64,000 bases of DNA, from the NCBI GenBank assembly GCA_963753545.1, contig CAVWCQ010000008.1:496001-560000 (forward strand), written 5' to 3'. This document shows, piece by piece, positions 56,266 through 64,000 of the stretch. Both the position numbers and the translations under genes were made by a program. The stretch is from CAVWCQ01 sp963753545 (GTDB lineage: Bacteria; Chloroflexota; Anaerolineae; Aggregatilineales; Aggregatilineaceae). The notes below the pieces were generated by a model. It searched no databases and was not told the origin of the DNA. It saw nothing but the letters and a program-made list of their open reading frames with translations. Every line of letters starts with the position of its first letter. Within the stretch, counting starts at the first letter, position 1.

Positions 56266-57271
56266 CTACCCGTTCAACAGTTCCTGTACGGCGCTGCCTG
56301 GGTCCAGTTCGCGGGCAACCATGCGCCGCACGACATCAGCAAAGACCTGCGGCGTGCGCTCCGCCACCAATCGATCCAGCAGCGCACTGCGCAGTCGATC
56401 CGCCAGTTCAGACTCGACGCGCAGCCGTTCCCGGTCCCGGATCGTGCCGGACTCGCGCAAATAGACGCGGTGCTGCTCGATGGCATCCGCCAGTTCATCC
56501 AGGCCCGTATATTCGCTGGCGACGGTCTTTAAAATCGGGACTTGCCAGAAGTCGTATTCCGGCTCCGGCTTCGGCCCATCATCCTGGATCAACCGCTGCC
56601 CATGATGGCTAATCGCCCGCATGCGGTGGCCCAGATCGAGCATCGCTTTCAGGGCGCGCACCGTATTTTCGACGCCGGGGCGGTCCGCCTTGTTGACCAC
56701 CAGGATATCCGCGATCTCCAGAATACCCGCTTTGATCGCCTGTACGTCGTCGCCCATACCCGGCGCGTCCACCACAATCGTTGTGAAGGCCGTGCGCGCG
56801 ATATCCACTTCACTCTGCCCCGCGCCGACGGTTTCGATCAGCACCATATCAAATCCCGCCGCGTCGAGCACGCGCACCACGTCACTGGTTGCTGCCGCCA
56901 GCCCGCCGAGGCTGCCCCGGGTTGCCATGCTGCGGATAAACACGCCTTTATCCCCGAACAGGTCCGCCATGCGAATCCGGTCTCCGAGCACCGCTCCGCC
57001 GCTGAACGGGCTGGTCGGATCAACCGCCACGATAGCCACCGTCTGCCCGCGTGCCCGCAGCGTCCGGGTGAGGGCGTTGACCACCGTCGATTTGCCCGTT
57101 CCCGGCGCGCCCGTGATGCCCACCAGATAGGCGTGTCCCGTATGCGGGTACAACGCCGCCATCGCCTCCCGCGCTTCGGGGGCACGGTTCTCCACCAGGG
57201 TGATCAGCCGGGCCAGGGCGCGGCGGCTGCCTGTCAACAAATCCGCGACTAGAGTCGCATTTCGAAGCCAT
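56266..57271 (-). CDS. meaB: MeaB/ArgK-type GTPase, methylmalonyl-CoA mutase chaperone
   Basis: About 330 residues. G1 loop GITGAPGTGKSTVVNAL, switch and G3 areas VAVDPTSPFSGGAVLGDRIR and DMVLIETVGAGQSEVDIA, G4 region DILVVNKADRPG, and a C-terminal dimer helix. It loads and protects B12 in methylmalonyl-CoA mutase. The frame lacks a convincing start: ATG 57271 is out of frame with ATLVADLLTGSRRALARLIT, so an indel close to the start is likely. It lies 3 bases downstream of the B12-subunit gene. Confidence 0.9.
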
Positions 57272-57274
57272 GAG

Positions 57275-57676
57275 TTAGGACGGTTGCAGGGTCGATTTGA
57301 TGTGCTTGACGATATCATCCGTGTTCGTGCCGGGTCCAAACACGCCGCTGACGCCCATCTGCTTGAGGGTCGGCACGTCTTCATCGGGGATGATGCCGCC
57401 GATCAGCAGCAGCACATCGTCCAGCCCTTCGGCGCGCATCAGTTCCAGCACGCGCGGCACGAGCGCCATGTGCGCCCCGCTGAGAATCGACAGTCCGATC
57501 ACGTCCACATCTTCCTGCAAGGCAGCTTCAGCGATCATTTCGGGGGTCTGGCGCAGCCCGGTGTAGATCACTTCCATCCCGGCGTCACGCAGGGCGCGGG
57601 CGATCACTTTTGCGCCCCGGTCATGCCCATCAAGGCCCGGCTTGGCGATCAGGACGCGGATTTTTTGTTCACTCAT
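57275..57676 (-). CDS. Methylmalonyl-CoA mutase cobalamin-binding subunit
   Basis: 133 residues. The B12-binding motif is KPGLDGHDRGAKVIARAL (DxHxxG), followed by VDVIGLSILSGAHM (SxL) and LLLIGGIIPDEDVPTLKQ (GG). It pairs with a large catalytic subunit not present in this window. With MeaB 3 bases downstream it forms a succinyl/methylmalonyl-CoA isomerising unit, typical of propionate or odd-chain catabolism. Confidence 0.93.
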   Translation of the reverse strand: MSEQKIRVLIAKPGLDGHDRGAKVIARALRDAGMEVIYTGLRQTPEMIAEAALQEDVDVIGLSILSGAHMALVPRVLELMRAEGLDDVLLLIGGIIPDEDVPTLKQMGVSGVFGPGTNTDDIVKHIKSTLQPS

Positions 57677-57948
57677 TCTGTATTTGCTCCAACAGGCGGC
57701 AGTTATGAACCATTTTTGAGATTATACCCGAAAGCCGGAGGGTGGGGCAGAGGATATGGTATGTGATGGCTGGTTTGTTTGTCTTGTTATCTCTTATTGA
57801 TAGAGTTTTTAGCTCTGTTTAATCTCATTCCAATAAGCTAAAAGAACTGCTCAGTGAACCCCTGTTCAATGAGCGATGAATAATCTTCACCCCCCCATCG
57901 CGAAAATGGTCCAGCGTAGGGGATTCCGTATCGATATAAGGAGGAATA

Positions 57949-58839
57949 GTGTATCGAATTCGTGTTTTGGTACTGCTTGTCGTTATCACATTATCCATAC
58001 CGCTGCACCCGGCTCTGGCAAATTTATCATCGCCAGGGGACACAAACCGTTTATACGCGGGGACCACAACCTTCACTAATCCAACGCCCATCACGATCAA
58101 TGACCTCTCGGCAGCGATTCCATCCCCTTCCAGCATTTCCGTTGCGGGCTTAACTGGAAGCGTCCTCGACGTCAACGTGACCATCTATTCTTTCAGCCAC
58201 ACATGCCCCTGGGATGTGGATATCCTGCTGGTCAGTCCCAACGGTCAAAATGTGCTGCTGCTTTCAGACCTGGGAACTAACAAGGGCTGCCCCGACGCTG
58301 TGAATGCCACCGTGACCTTTGACGATCAGGCAGGGTCGCTCGTACCTTATCCGCCGGTCACGGGGACATTCCGCCCAACTGTCGAAAACAAACCGCCCAC
58401 AACACTCAGCGTATTCAACGGTACCGGCCCGAATGGGACGTGGAGTTTATACGTGAGTGACACCAAGTCCAGTGACGCTGGCAGCATCGCCGGGGGCTGG
58501 AGCCTCACCTTGACGACGGCGGACGCGGGGACAGCTCCAACTGCCAGCCTGCCGCCTGCCCCTGGTCCGGATATGGTTCCCATTCCGGCGGGATCAGTGG
58601 TCGGCTCGTTTGTGGCGAACACGCCGCTTTATTACGCGCCCGATCTGCTGGCGGCGACCTATCCGCCCGTCTGGATGGACGCAGGCAAAACCCTATGGGT
58701 GATCGGTCTGAACAAGGGCGGCACGTTCTACGAAGTGCTGCTTAACGGCGTATTCTATTGGGTTCCGGTAGAGACGATGGGACCGAACTACGACAAGGTG
58801 TGGAACGGCTGGCCCCTGCCCACAACCGTTGTGGAATAA
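57949..58839 (+). CDS. Secreted P/Homo B (proprotein-convertase) domain protein
   Basis: 296 residues from a GTG with a strong AAGGAGGAATAG site. Signal peptide (VLVLLVVITLSIPLHPALA). Residues about 40-185 form a P-domain: ISVAGLTGSVLDVNVTIYSF, WDVDILLVSPNGQNVLLLSD, FNGTGPNGTWSLYVSDTKSS. A C-terminal domain of about 70 residues (LYYAPDLLAATYPPVWMDAG) ends the protein. P-domains usually accompany proteases; no protease domain is present, so it may be a binding module. Confidence 0.8.
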   Translation: MYRIRVLVLLVVITLSIPLHPALANLSSPGDTNRLYAGTTTFTNPTPITINDLSAAIPSPSSISVAGLTGSVLDVNVTIYSFSHTCPWDVDILLVSPNGQNVLLLSDLGTNKGCPDAVNATVTFDDQAGSLVPYPPVTGTFRPTVENKPPTTLSVFNGTGPNGTWSLYVSDTKSSDAGSIAGGWSLTLTTADAGTAPTASLPPAPGPDMVPIPAGSVVGSFVANTPLYYAPDLLAATYPPVWMDAGKTLWVIGLNKGGTFYEVLLNGVFYWVPVETMGPNYDKVWNGWPLPTTVVE

Positions 58840-58857
58840 CGCGCTTTACGGAACAAA

Positions 58858-58883
58858 CAGGGCGGGTTTGTGTGCCCGCCCTG
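58858..58883. terminator. Hairpin terminator between convergent genes
   Basis: CAGGGCGGG (58858-58866) pairs with CCCGCCCTG (58875-58883) over an 8-base loop. Between the P-domain gene (+) and the cNMP-domain gene (-); no long T run, so efficiency is uncertain. Confidence 0.65.
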
Positions 58884-58887
58884 ACGT

Positions 58888-59247
58888 TCAATACTGCGCC
58901 GACAGGTAACGCAGCCGTTCGACCAGCACGCGCATCACGAACAGGGCAAAATTGGGCGTCTGCTGGATCATGAACTCAAAGTGTTTTTCATCGATCGGCA
59001 CAACAGCACAGTCTGTTTTGGCGACGACGCGGGCGCTGCGTGCGCCCTTGTCGATCAGGGCCATCTCGCCAAAGATATCGCCTGCCGACAGCGCATACAA
59101 CGGCTTATTGTTCAGAATGATCTCTACTTCGCCGCTCTGAATGCCATACATGACTTCACCCGTTCCACCCTCATCGAGAATGACCTGCCCGGCGGTGAAG
59201 CTCTTAGCGTCTTTGGTGCGCAGGAAATAATTGGGCTTTTCTTCCAT
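58888..59247 (-). CDS. Cyclic-nucleotide-binding domain protein
   Basis: 119 residues, essentially one CAP/cNMP-binding beta-roll: FTAGQVILDEGGTGEVMYGI, GDIFGEMALIDKGARSARVV (phosphate-binding cassette), then the C-helix. No DNA-binding helix-turn-helix follows, so it is a stand-alone sensor domain. It may bind cAMP or cGMP, or serve as a docking module. Confidence 0.88.
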   Translation of the reverse strand: MEEKPNYFLRTKDAKSFTAGQVILDEGGTGEVMYGIQSGEVEIILNNKPLYALSAGDIFGEMALIDKGARSARVVAKTDCAVVPIDEKHFEFMIQQTPNFALFVMRVLVERLRYLSAQY

Positions 59248-59341
59248 AGTCTCCCCTTGTCGTTAGCTTCAGCGGTTCTCATGATGAATTTATAGGGGTT
59301 GGGGGGGCACTTGCCAAAGTGTGCGGTATCCTTTTATTTTT

Positions 59342-59362
59342 TTTGCGCTCTTTGCAGTGAGA
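59342..59362 (-). repeat. Single exact copy of the CTCACTGCAAAGAGCGC repeat
   Basis: On the minus strand these 21 bases read TCTCACTGCAAAGAGCGCAA plus A, identical to the sixth unit of the array near 8357. An isolated copy 51 kb from the main array. Confidence 0.8.
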
Positions 59363-59417
59363 CTCTAAAAAACAGGGACGGGTCTATGCGCCTGTCCCTG
59401 CGGTGTTTCTGGCTTAC

Positions 59418-59757
59418 CGGAAAAGCGCCGTAAAGCCCCTGCCTTCAGGCAAGGGGATATAAGGCGTGATCACTGGCTTTCTTGCCGCAGATATCCTATA
59501 ATTCCTCCTACGCACCTTTCTAATCGTATAGATAGGCGGTTGCGCGGACGACTCTCTCCGCGCGTAAAATCTGTAGAGACTGCAGGTGCCGCTCGGGGAG
59601 ACGTTGCGCTTCAAAGCCCGCTCCCGATAGAGCCAACCCACTTTTGGGGTGGGACGCACCCTTGTCGCAGAACGTAGACCCTCTGCTCAGCCTTCGGGCG
59701 AAAGTAAGGTCAAGCGTGCGCCAGAAGCCCCCAGCTTTAGCTGTGGGGAGCGTCACT
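59418..59757 (+). mobile_element. IS200/IS605-like remnant with candidate guide-RNA region
   Basis: Two hairpins with the same orientation and design bound this 340-bp stretch: GCCCCTGCCTTCAGGCAAGG (from 59435, bulged stem) and GCCCCCAGCTTTAGCTGTGG (from 59727, bulged stem) followed by GGAGCGTCAC. Both match the usual right/left-end hairpins of IS200/IS605 elements. The stretch between has several inverted segments (for example GGTGCCGCTCGGGGAGACG near 59585, and cttcgggcgaaag near 59692) and no good protein, as in the structured 3' RNA scaffold of TnpB. No TnpA or TnpB gene is present, so it would be a non-autonomous relic. Confidence 0.5.
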
Positions 59758-59791
59758 AATTTCAGGAGGGAATGGCAGCAGGAGTTTGGAA

Positions 59792-60268
59792 CTACTGTTC
59801 GCCGCGCTTGCTCCAGAACCACGCCGCCGCGCCAAGCGTACCCACGCCGCCAAGCACCATCAGGACCCGGCCCCCTTTGACCGCCGCCGAACCCGGCGCA
59901 GTCCGCGCCGCTTCGACAAACGAGTGCTGCGGGTGATCCGGGTTATAGCGCACCGTCACCGATGTATTCTCGTCATACGCATTAACCCTGTCCTGGGCGG
60001 GACTGCACGCCTGCGGGTGGTCGGAGGTCACGTCGTCATTCGTGTAGCTTGTGCCGTTGACCGAATAGCTGTAAATGATGTGAACGTCGCATTTGCCCGC
60101 CTCAGCAGACTGCACCTCCGCCTTCAGGACATCGGCCTGAACAGTCGGCCACTTCTGCTGATCGTTATAATCCTTCTGGCGGTTATGCCCGATCAGAATC
60201 GCCGCGAAGCCTGCCACCGTCAGCAGCAGGGCAGCCGCCACGACTGCCAGAATGATTCTCCGCCGCAT
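59792..60268 (-). CDS. DUF3592-like membrane protein
   Basis: 158 residues from ATG 60268. TM helix 1 (IILAVVAAALLLTVAGFAAI), an external beta domain with WPTVQADVLKAEVQ, YSYSVNGTSYTNDDV and VTVRYNPDHPQHSFVE, and a C-terminal TM helix (VLMVLGGVGTLGAAAWF). This fits DUF3592, a small membrane-linked beta-sandwich of unknown role. The longer upstream frame lacks a ribosome site. Confidence 0.8.
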   Translation of the reverse strand: MRRRIILAVVAAALLLTVAGFAAILIGHNRQKDYNDQQKWPTVQADVLKAEVQSAEAGKCDVHIIYSYSVNGTSYTNDDVTSDHPQACSPAQDRVNAYDENTSVTVRYNPDHPQHSFVEAARTAPGSAAVKGGRVLMVLGGVGTLGAAAWFWSKRGEQ

Positions 60269-60378
60269 GATGGCCGCCTCATGAGGCGCCGCTGCTGTGC
60301 AGTCAACAGAACAGCGATGGCCAGCAGCGCCACCACGATCAACCCCACTGCTGCACTCAACACAGTTGTGCTCATCAT
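60220..60378 (-). CDS. Small single-TM protein overlapping DUF3592 gene
   Basis: A 52-codon frame (MMSTTVLSAAVGLIVVALLA, then IAVLLTAQQRRLMRR) with GGGGAGG before ATG 60378 and one TM helix. Its 3' end overlaps the DUF3592 start by 49 bases in another frame. The ribosome site is strong; the C-terminal half is probably just the overlap. Speculative. Confidence 0.4.
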   Translation of the reverse strand: MMSTTVLSAAVGLIVVALLAIAVLLTAQQRRLMRRPSCGGESFWQSWRLPCC

Positions 60379-60589
60379 TTCCTCCCCGGCCCCAAAATGA
60401 CATCATCCAGATTGTAGGATGATCGGGAGCCAGACGAAAAACGGCTTGTTTTTGACGTATTTTTTCCGCGCCTCCTCAGCCGCAAATATCTACACGATGA
60501 GCAATGTCCACATAACGCTATTTCCTGAGGCGAGTGATAATCTACACAGCACCTTAGCTCTTTCGCTCGTCTCCCAGGAGGATCGCCGG

Positions 60590-62161
60590 ATGCACCCGGC
60601 TCGAAATTTTGCCCTACTTGCTGCCGTGATCGTGCTGCTGCTCGCGCAGTTTGCCCTGCGTGCCCATCACCCGGCGGCGCTTCCCGTCTTTGTGGACGAA
60701 TACAACCACATCAAGCGGGCTATGCTCGCTTACCAGTTCGATCACAACCCGATCCGGCAGAGTCACGGCAAGCTGCTGCTCTACTACTGGCTGGGACTGT
60801 TCGGCCCAACCAAACTGAACGGGCTGGTGCTCTCGCGGCTCACAATCGCCCTGTTTTCGCTGGTAGGCAGCGCGGCGGCAGCGGCAGCAGCGCGCGATCT
60901 GGCGGGACGGCGGGCGATGATCCCGGCGTTGGCCTTTTATGCGTTTGCCCCCTACGCTCTGTTTTTTGACCGGATGGCCCTGGCTGATCCGTTCGCCGGG
61001 GCACTGGCGGCGCTGGCGGTTTGGAGTTGTATCCATCTGGCGCGGCGGCCCACCATCCGGCGCGGGCTGATCTGCGGCGGGCTGTTCGCGCTGGCAACCA
61101 CTGCCAAGTTGATCACCGCGCCAACCCTGGCCCTGATCCCGCTGGCGGCGGTGCTGTTCGGCGGGCCGATCCGCACGCTGTGGACGCGCTATCGCCGGGC
61201 GTGGATGGCGGCGGGGATCGTTTTTGCCGTAGTCTGGGGCGAGATCAGTACGATTGGCCTGCTGGATCGAATCGTGATGGGCCACAAACCGATCCTGATG
61301 GACACCTATCTCGTCGATTCGGATACTGCTCGCCAGCATCTGCTAGACAAATTAGCCGCCGTGTTGACCCACGCCGATATCCTGCTCTCGACGCCGCTGG
61401 TCGTGATCCTGATCGGGCTGGCGGTGGCGCTGCTGCTTCTCAAACCGCGCCCGGCGATCTTCCTGCTCAGTTGGCTGCTCCTGCTCTGGATTCCGAGCGC
61501 GTTGCTGATCATCACCGTGCAGTCGCGCTACCTGATGATCGGTATCCCGGCCCTGGCGGCGATCTTCGGGGCGGGAATCGCCGTGCTGGGCACACACGTG
61601 GATCGCCTGATCGGGCGGCGCGGGCTGTTCCTGTTCCAGTCGCTGGCAGCAGCGGGAGTTACCGTCTGGGCGGTAGGATTTGCACTGCCCTTTGCCCGCG
61701 ACGCGGCGGTTAATCCGGCGGCTCTGACCCTTCCCTCTCACGATATTCACGATTATTTCGCCGGAGACTACAACGGCTGGGGTATCCGCGAGAGCCTGGA
61801 CACGCTGCGCGTCAACGGGCAGCGCGACGCAGGGGGCAAAATTCCGGTGATCGCCGTCGTCCAGCACTGTGGACTCCCGGTACTCTACCTGGGCACGGAT
61901 TTCGACTGGACCTGTTACGATCCCTGGGATCTGCCCTATTCCTGGCCGCCGCGCGTGGGCTGGCCCTGGCCGGAGATCATTCGTCTCAGCGCAGATCGTC
62001 CCCTGGTCTACCTGATCACCGAGTTTGGCGGCGATATGCACGTCGCGCGGCACGAATTGGGATCAGCCGTTCAGTGGGAGCGCGTCTACACCGTGCAGCG
62101 TCCACACGGCGGACATACCTTCAATATGTGGCGGATCAGCACCGACTTTTCCGATAACTGA
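60590..62161 (+). CDS. GT39-like integral membrane glycosyltransferase
   Basis: 523 residues, about 11-12 TM helices. After the first helix a loop carries the acidic pair VFVDEYNHIKRAMLAY, typical of GT-C (ArnT/PMT-like) enzymes using lipid-linked sugars; a PYALFFDRMALADPF segment follows. The C-terminal 100 residues are soluble and external (PVLYLGTDFDWTCYDPWDLP). ATG 60590 has AGGAGGA about 8 bases upstream; the longer frame is unlikely. Acceptor unknown. Confidence 0.82.
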   Translation: MHPARNFALLAAVIVLLLAQFALRAHHPAALPVFVDEYNHIKRAMLAYQFDHNPIRQSHGKLLLYYWLGLFGPTKLNGLVLSRLTIALFSLVGSAAAAAAARDLAGRRAMIPALAFYAFAPYALFFDRMALADPFAGALAALAVWSCIHLARRPTIRRGLICGGLFALATTAKLITAPTLALIPLAAVLFGGPIRTLWTRYRRAWMAAGIVFAVVWGEISTIGLLDRIVMGHKPILMDTYLVDSDTARQHLLDKLAAVLTHADILLSTPLVVILIGLAVALLLLKPRPAIFLLSWLLLLWIPSALLIITVQSRYLMIGIPALAAIFGAGIAVLGTHVDRLIGRRGLFLFQSLAAAGVTVWAVGFALPFARDAAVNPAALTLPSHDIHDYFAGDYNGWGIRESLDTLRVNGQRDAGGKIPVIAVVQHCGLPVLYLGTDFDWTCYDPWDLPYSWPPRVGWPWPEIIRLSADRPLVYLITEFGGDMHVARHELGSAVQWERVYTVQRPHGGHTFNMWRISTDFSDN

Positions 62162-62217
62162 ATCTGAAGCATAATCCTAATAGAGTCATGAAGCGTCCTT
62201 TCGCGCCAGGAGAAATT

Positions 62218-63520
62218 ATGTCGTCTACACAGTTACAAGAAGCGGTCCAACTTGCCCAGCAAGGACGGCGGGACGATGCCCGGCGTCTGCTGTGGCAGGT
62301 GGTCCAGAGCGATTCTAATAACGAGATGGCCTGGCTCTGGCTGGCTTCCGTCGCAGCCGACCAGACCGAATACCAGCGCGCGCTGAATGAAGTCCTGCGC
62401 ATCAACCCGGACAATGGACAGGCGCGCCAGCTACTTGCGGATCTGCAAAAACAGCAGCAGCCAACTACTCCTCCGCTGCCCCCGGCTGGATCATCCGGTC
62501 CAACAGTGCTCGGTTCCGCGCCGCGTCCTCCCCAGCAGTTTGGCACACCCGGTCCAACGGGTCCGGCGGCCTACCCACCCGCCTATGGACAGCAGCAGCA
62601 ACCGCCGCCTGGGGGAGCCTACCCGCCACCCTACGGACAACAGCAGCCGCCGCCTCCCTACGGTCAGCCTTCCGCCTACGGACAATTTGGCGCGCCAGGA
62701 TATGGCTATCCCGCGCCTGCCCCGGTCCAAAAACGGCGGGGCTGTGGGTGTTTGCCGCGCGGCTGCCTCATTGGCCTGATCCTGCTGCTCGTCGTACCCA
62801 CGCTGCTGTGCTGCATCATCAGCTACACGCCGAACAGTCTTGGCCCATTCGATATGGTTGCCGTTTATTTCCCTGGCCAATTTGGGCGTAAAAGCATTGA
62901 ATATCAGGACTTATCGGTGAAGATCAAGGCGACAGTCCCGCGCTCGTGGTATCCAGCCGTTGCTGGCGATACGATGTGGGAAGCCTGGCGCGATCAACTG
63001 CAAAACAGTATGTCGTTTAGTGATAGTTCCACAGAGTGGAAGGATGCCGAAGTCAATCTGGATAGCGGCGGCAGCGCGACCGACGTGGCCATTCTGGAGA
63101 CGAACGTCGTCACGTTGGCATCGGCAGGCATGCCGATCATCCTGCAATACACAGGAACCGTCTCACCCAGCGATGCCCAGTTCCCGGTCAGCGATTTTAG
63201 CTGTAACAGCGTGCGCGCCGCCCAGCGGCCCAGCAATACGGATACTTCTGGGTCCGATATCATCAAGGTGGACAACAATCTCTGCGCGATACGTGCCTAC
63301 ACGGTTCAGCCCAACCCCGGTAACACCCGCTTTTTCAAGGATTATGATGGGCCAGACAAGATACCGAACGGTGACGATGGACATTCCGATCAACCAGACC
63401 AGCGCCGCCCGATTTACGCTGAACATCGCTGAAAACGAGTACGGCACATTCAAAGGCGATATTGACGCATTTATCAAGTCGCTGGATGTGACGATCAAGA
63501 ATCCGCAGAAGACACCGTAA
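62218..63520 (+). CDS. TPR-like, Pro/Gln-rich, single-TM protein (frameshifted)
   Basis: About 433 residues. TPR-like start (LQEAVQLAQQGRRDDARRLL; WLWLASVAADQTEYQRALNE), then a Pro/Gln/Tyr/Gly-rich low-complexity linker with PYGQQQPPPPYGQ repeats. A Cys-rich juxtamembrane piece (RRGCGCLPRGC), a TM helix (LIGLILLLVVPTLLCCIISY) and an external domain with VPRSWYPAVAGDTMWEAWRD follow. A frame change near 63375 restores MDIPINQTSAARFTLNIAEN and a closing DIDAFIKSLDVTI, like the RVDRIIKSL end of the paralogue at 30469. ATG 62218 follows AGGAG. Confidence 0.75.
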
Positions 63521-63798
63521 TCCTAATCAAACCGTGCCAGGTTTTTGTAGGGGCGCTGCTTGCCGCGCCCGATTCAGCCGTTAAGCGCCATCAACTAACC
63601 CTCTCCAGCTAGGTATGCGAAGCATACACCTGGAGAGGGTCGTCTCAACGATGCTTTTCGCGTTGAGACGGGGTGAGGTGTTCGCCCGCAGCGTCTATTT
63701 TTTGGCCTGACACTCATGGGACACCCGCCGTAATACCCCCTTCAGGCCACAGCCCCATTTTGCCGCATTTTCGCTGTTTTTGTGGAGCGCCGCGCCCC
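63521..63798. repeat. Intergenic cluster of palindromes
   Basis: Holds GTAGGGGCGCTGCTTGCCGC plus GCCC (63547-63570), the CCCTCTCCAG palindrome (63598-63640, with an inner TATGCGAAGCATA) and CGTCTCAAC ... GTTGAGACG (63641-63670) followed by GGGGTGAGGTG. No gene is seen. Confidence 0.7.
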
Positions 63799-64000
63799 CT
63801 ATCCCCCGAACGCCACCGGAGTTAGCGAATCCGCATTGATGTCCAGAATTGAGGCCGAGCCGTCCGCCAGTTCGATCAGCGCCTGTGTGCCATTCGCCAG
63901 CGGCACCACCCGGCGCGGCGCGATTCCTGTGGTCGCCACGCTGCTGGAAAGCGGCGACCAATCCCCGCTGTGCCCATCCTGCACGACAAATTCGCCCCGG
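63799..64000 (-). CDS. C-terminal fragment of a gene running out of the window
   Basis: The frame is open to the window edge and ends at 63799. The visible 66 residues (PLSSSVATTGIAPRRVVPLA, then ALIELADGSASILDINADSL) look like extracellular beta-type sequence. Too short to assign. Confidence 0.5.
   Translation of the reverse strand, partial: RGEFVVQDGHSGDWSPLSSSVATTGIAPRRVVPLANGTQALIELADGSASILDINADSLTPVAFGG

Noticed and set aside
59414..59659. Minus-strand frame of 81 codons
   Set aside because: No ribosome site or recognisable motif; overlaps the IS605-like hairpin and structured region.

Overview
The window is high-GC, densely coded bacterial chromosome. The gene set suggests an environmental Chloroflexota, probably Anaerolineae-like: an intein-bearing DnaE, GAF-rich kinases, SH3/M23 and SH3/trypsin exoproteins, a membrane-ferritin fusion, methylmalonyl-CoA mutase genes, and many short palindromic repeats. 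This placement is inference from gene style; there is no rRNA or other marker. At least 20 genes, including glnA, dnaE and secA, carry single-base frameshifts, several in short homopolymers. Most are probably consensus sequencing errors, so these genes are annotated as one locus each.

Layout. 1-8 kb: a membrane-protein fragment, a TMEM175-like channel, an autoregulated PadR operon with two small proteins, a two-domain VOC dioxygenase, a GNAT enzyme, and a nitrilase divergent from an APC permease. 8-13 kb: an array of TTTCACCGCGGAGA-type repeats, then a nitrogen-control cluster (PP2C phosphatase overlapping PII; Ser/Thr kinase overlapping glutamine synthetase), then a ferritin-like/VIT1 protein and a MazG-like pyrophosphohydrolase. 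13.9-18.8 kb: dnaE with a 264-residue intein that itself carries a palindromic repeat. 19-26.5 kb: GNAT, a class C beta-lactamase-fold hydrolase, pstSCAB and an SH3-trypsin protease.

26.5-28 kb is the main mobile-type region. A REP-associated tyrosine transposase (RAYT-like) gene lies beside a GxxExxY gene bounded by inverted repeats; 5' and 3' fragments of the gene have been copied in tandem. 28-34.5 kb: a membrane protein and an M23 peptidase separated by one in-frame TGA, a repeat-and-TM protein, a GH5-like secreted enzyme and two unlisted small proteins. 34.6-44 kb: a methyltransferase coupled to a HhH DNA glycosylase, MutM, MBL hydrolase, DegV, SRAP, a metallophosphoesterase, a radical SAM protein and a DUF892 ferritin-like protein.

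44.3-53.7 kb: adenosine deaminase, a PAS-GAF4 histidine kinase, a four-gene KaiC-like operon and secA. 54-64 kb: an isochorismatase-fold hydrolase, MeaB and the mutase B12 subunit, a P-domain exoprotein, a cNMP-binding protein, an IS200/IS605-like remnant with a candidate guide-RNA region, a DUF3592 protein, a GT39-like glycosyltransferase and a paralogue of the 30.5-kb repeat/TM protein.

The best candidates for something new are the GxxExxY/inverted-repeat/RAYT locus and the PP2C-PII-kinase-GlnA cluster.
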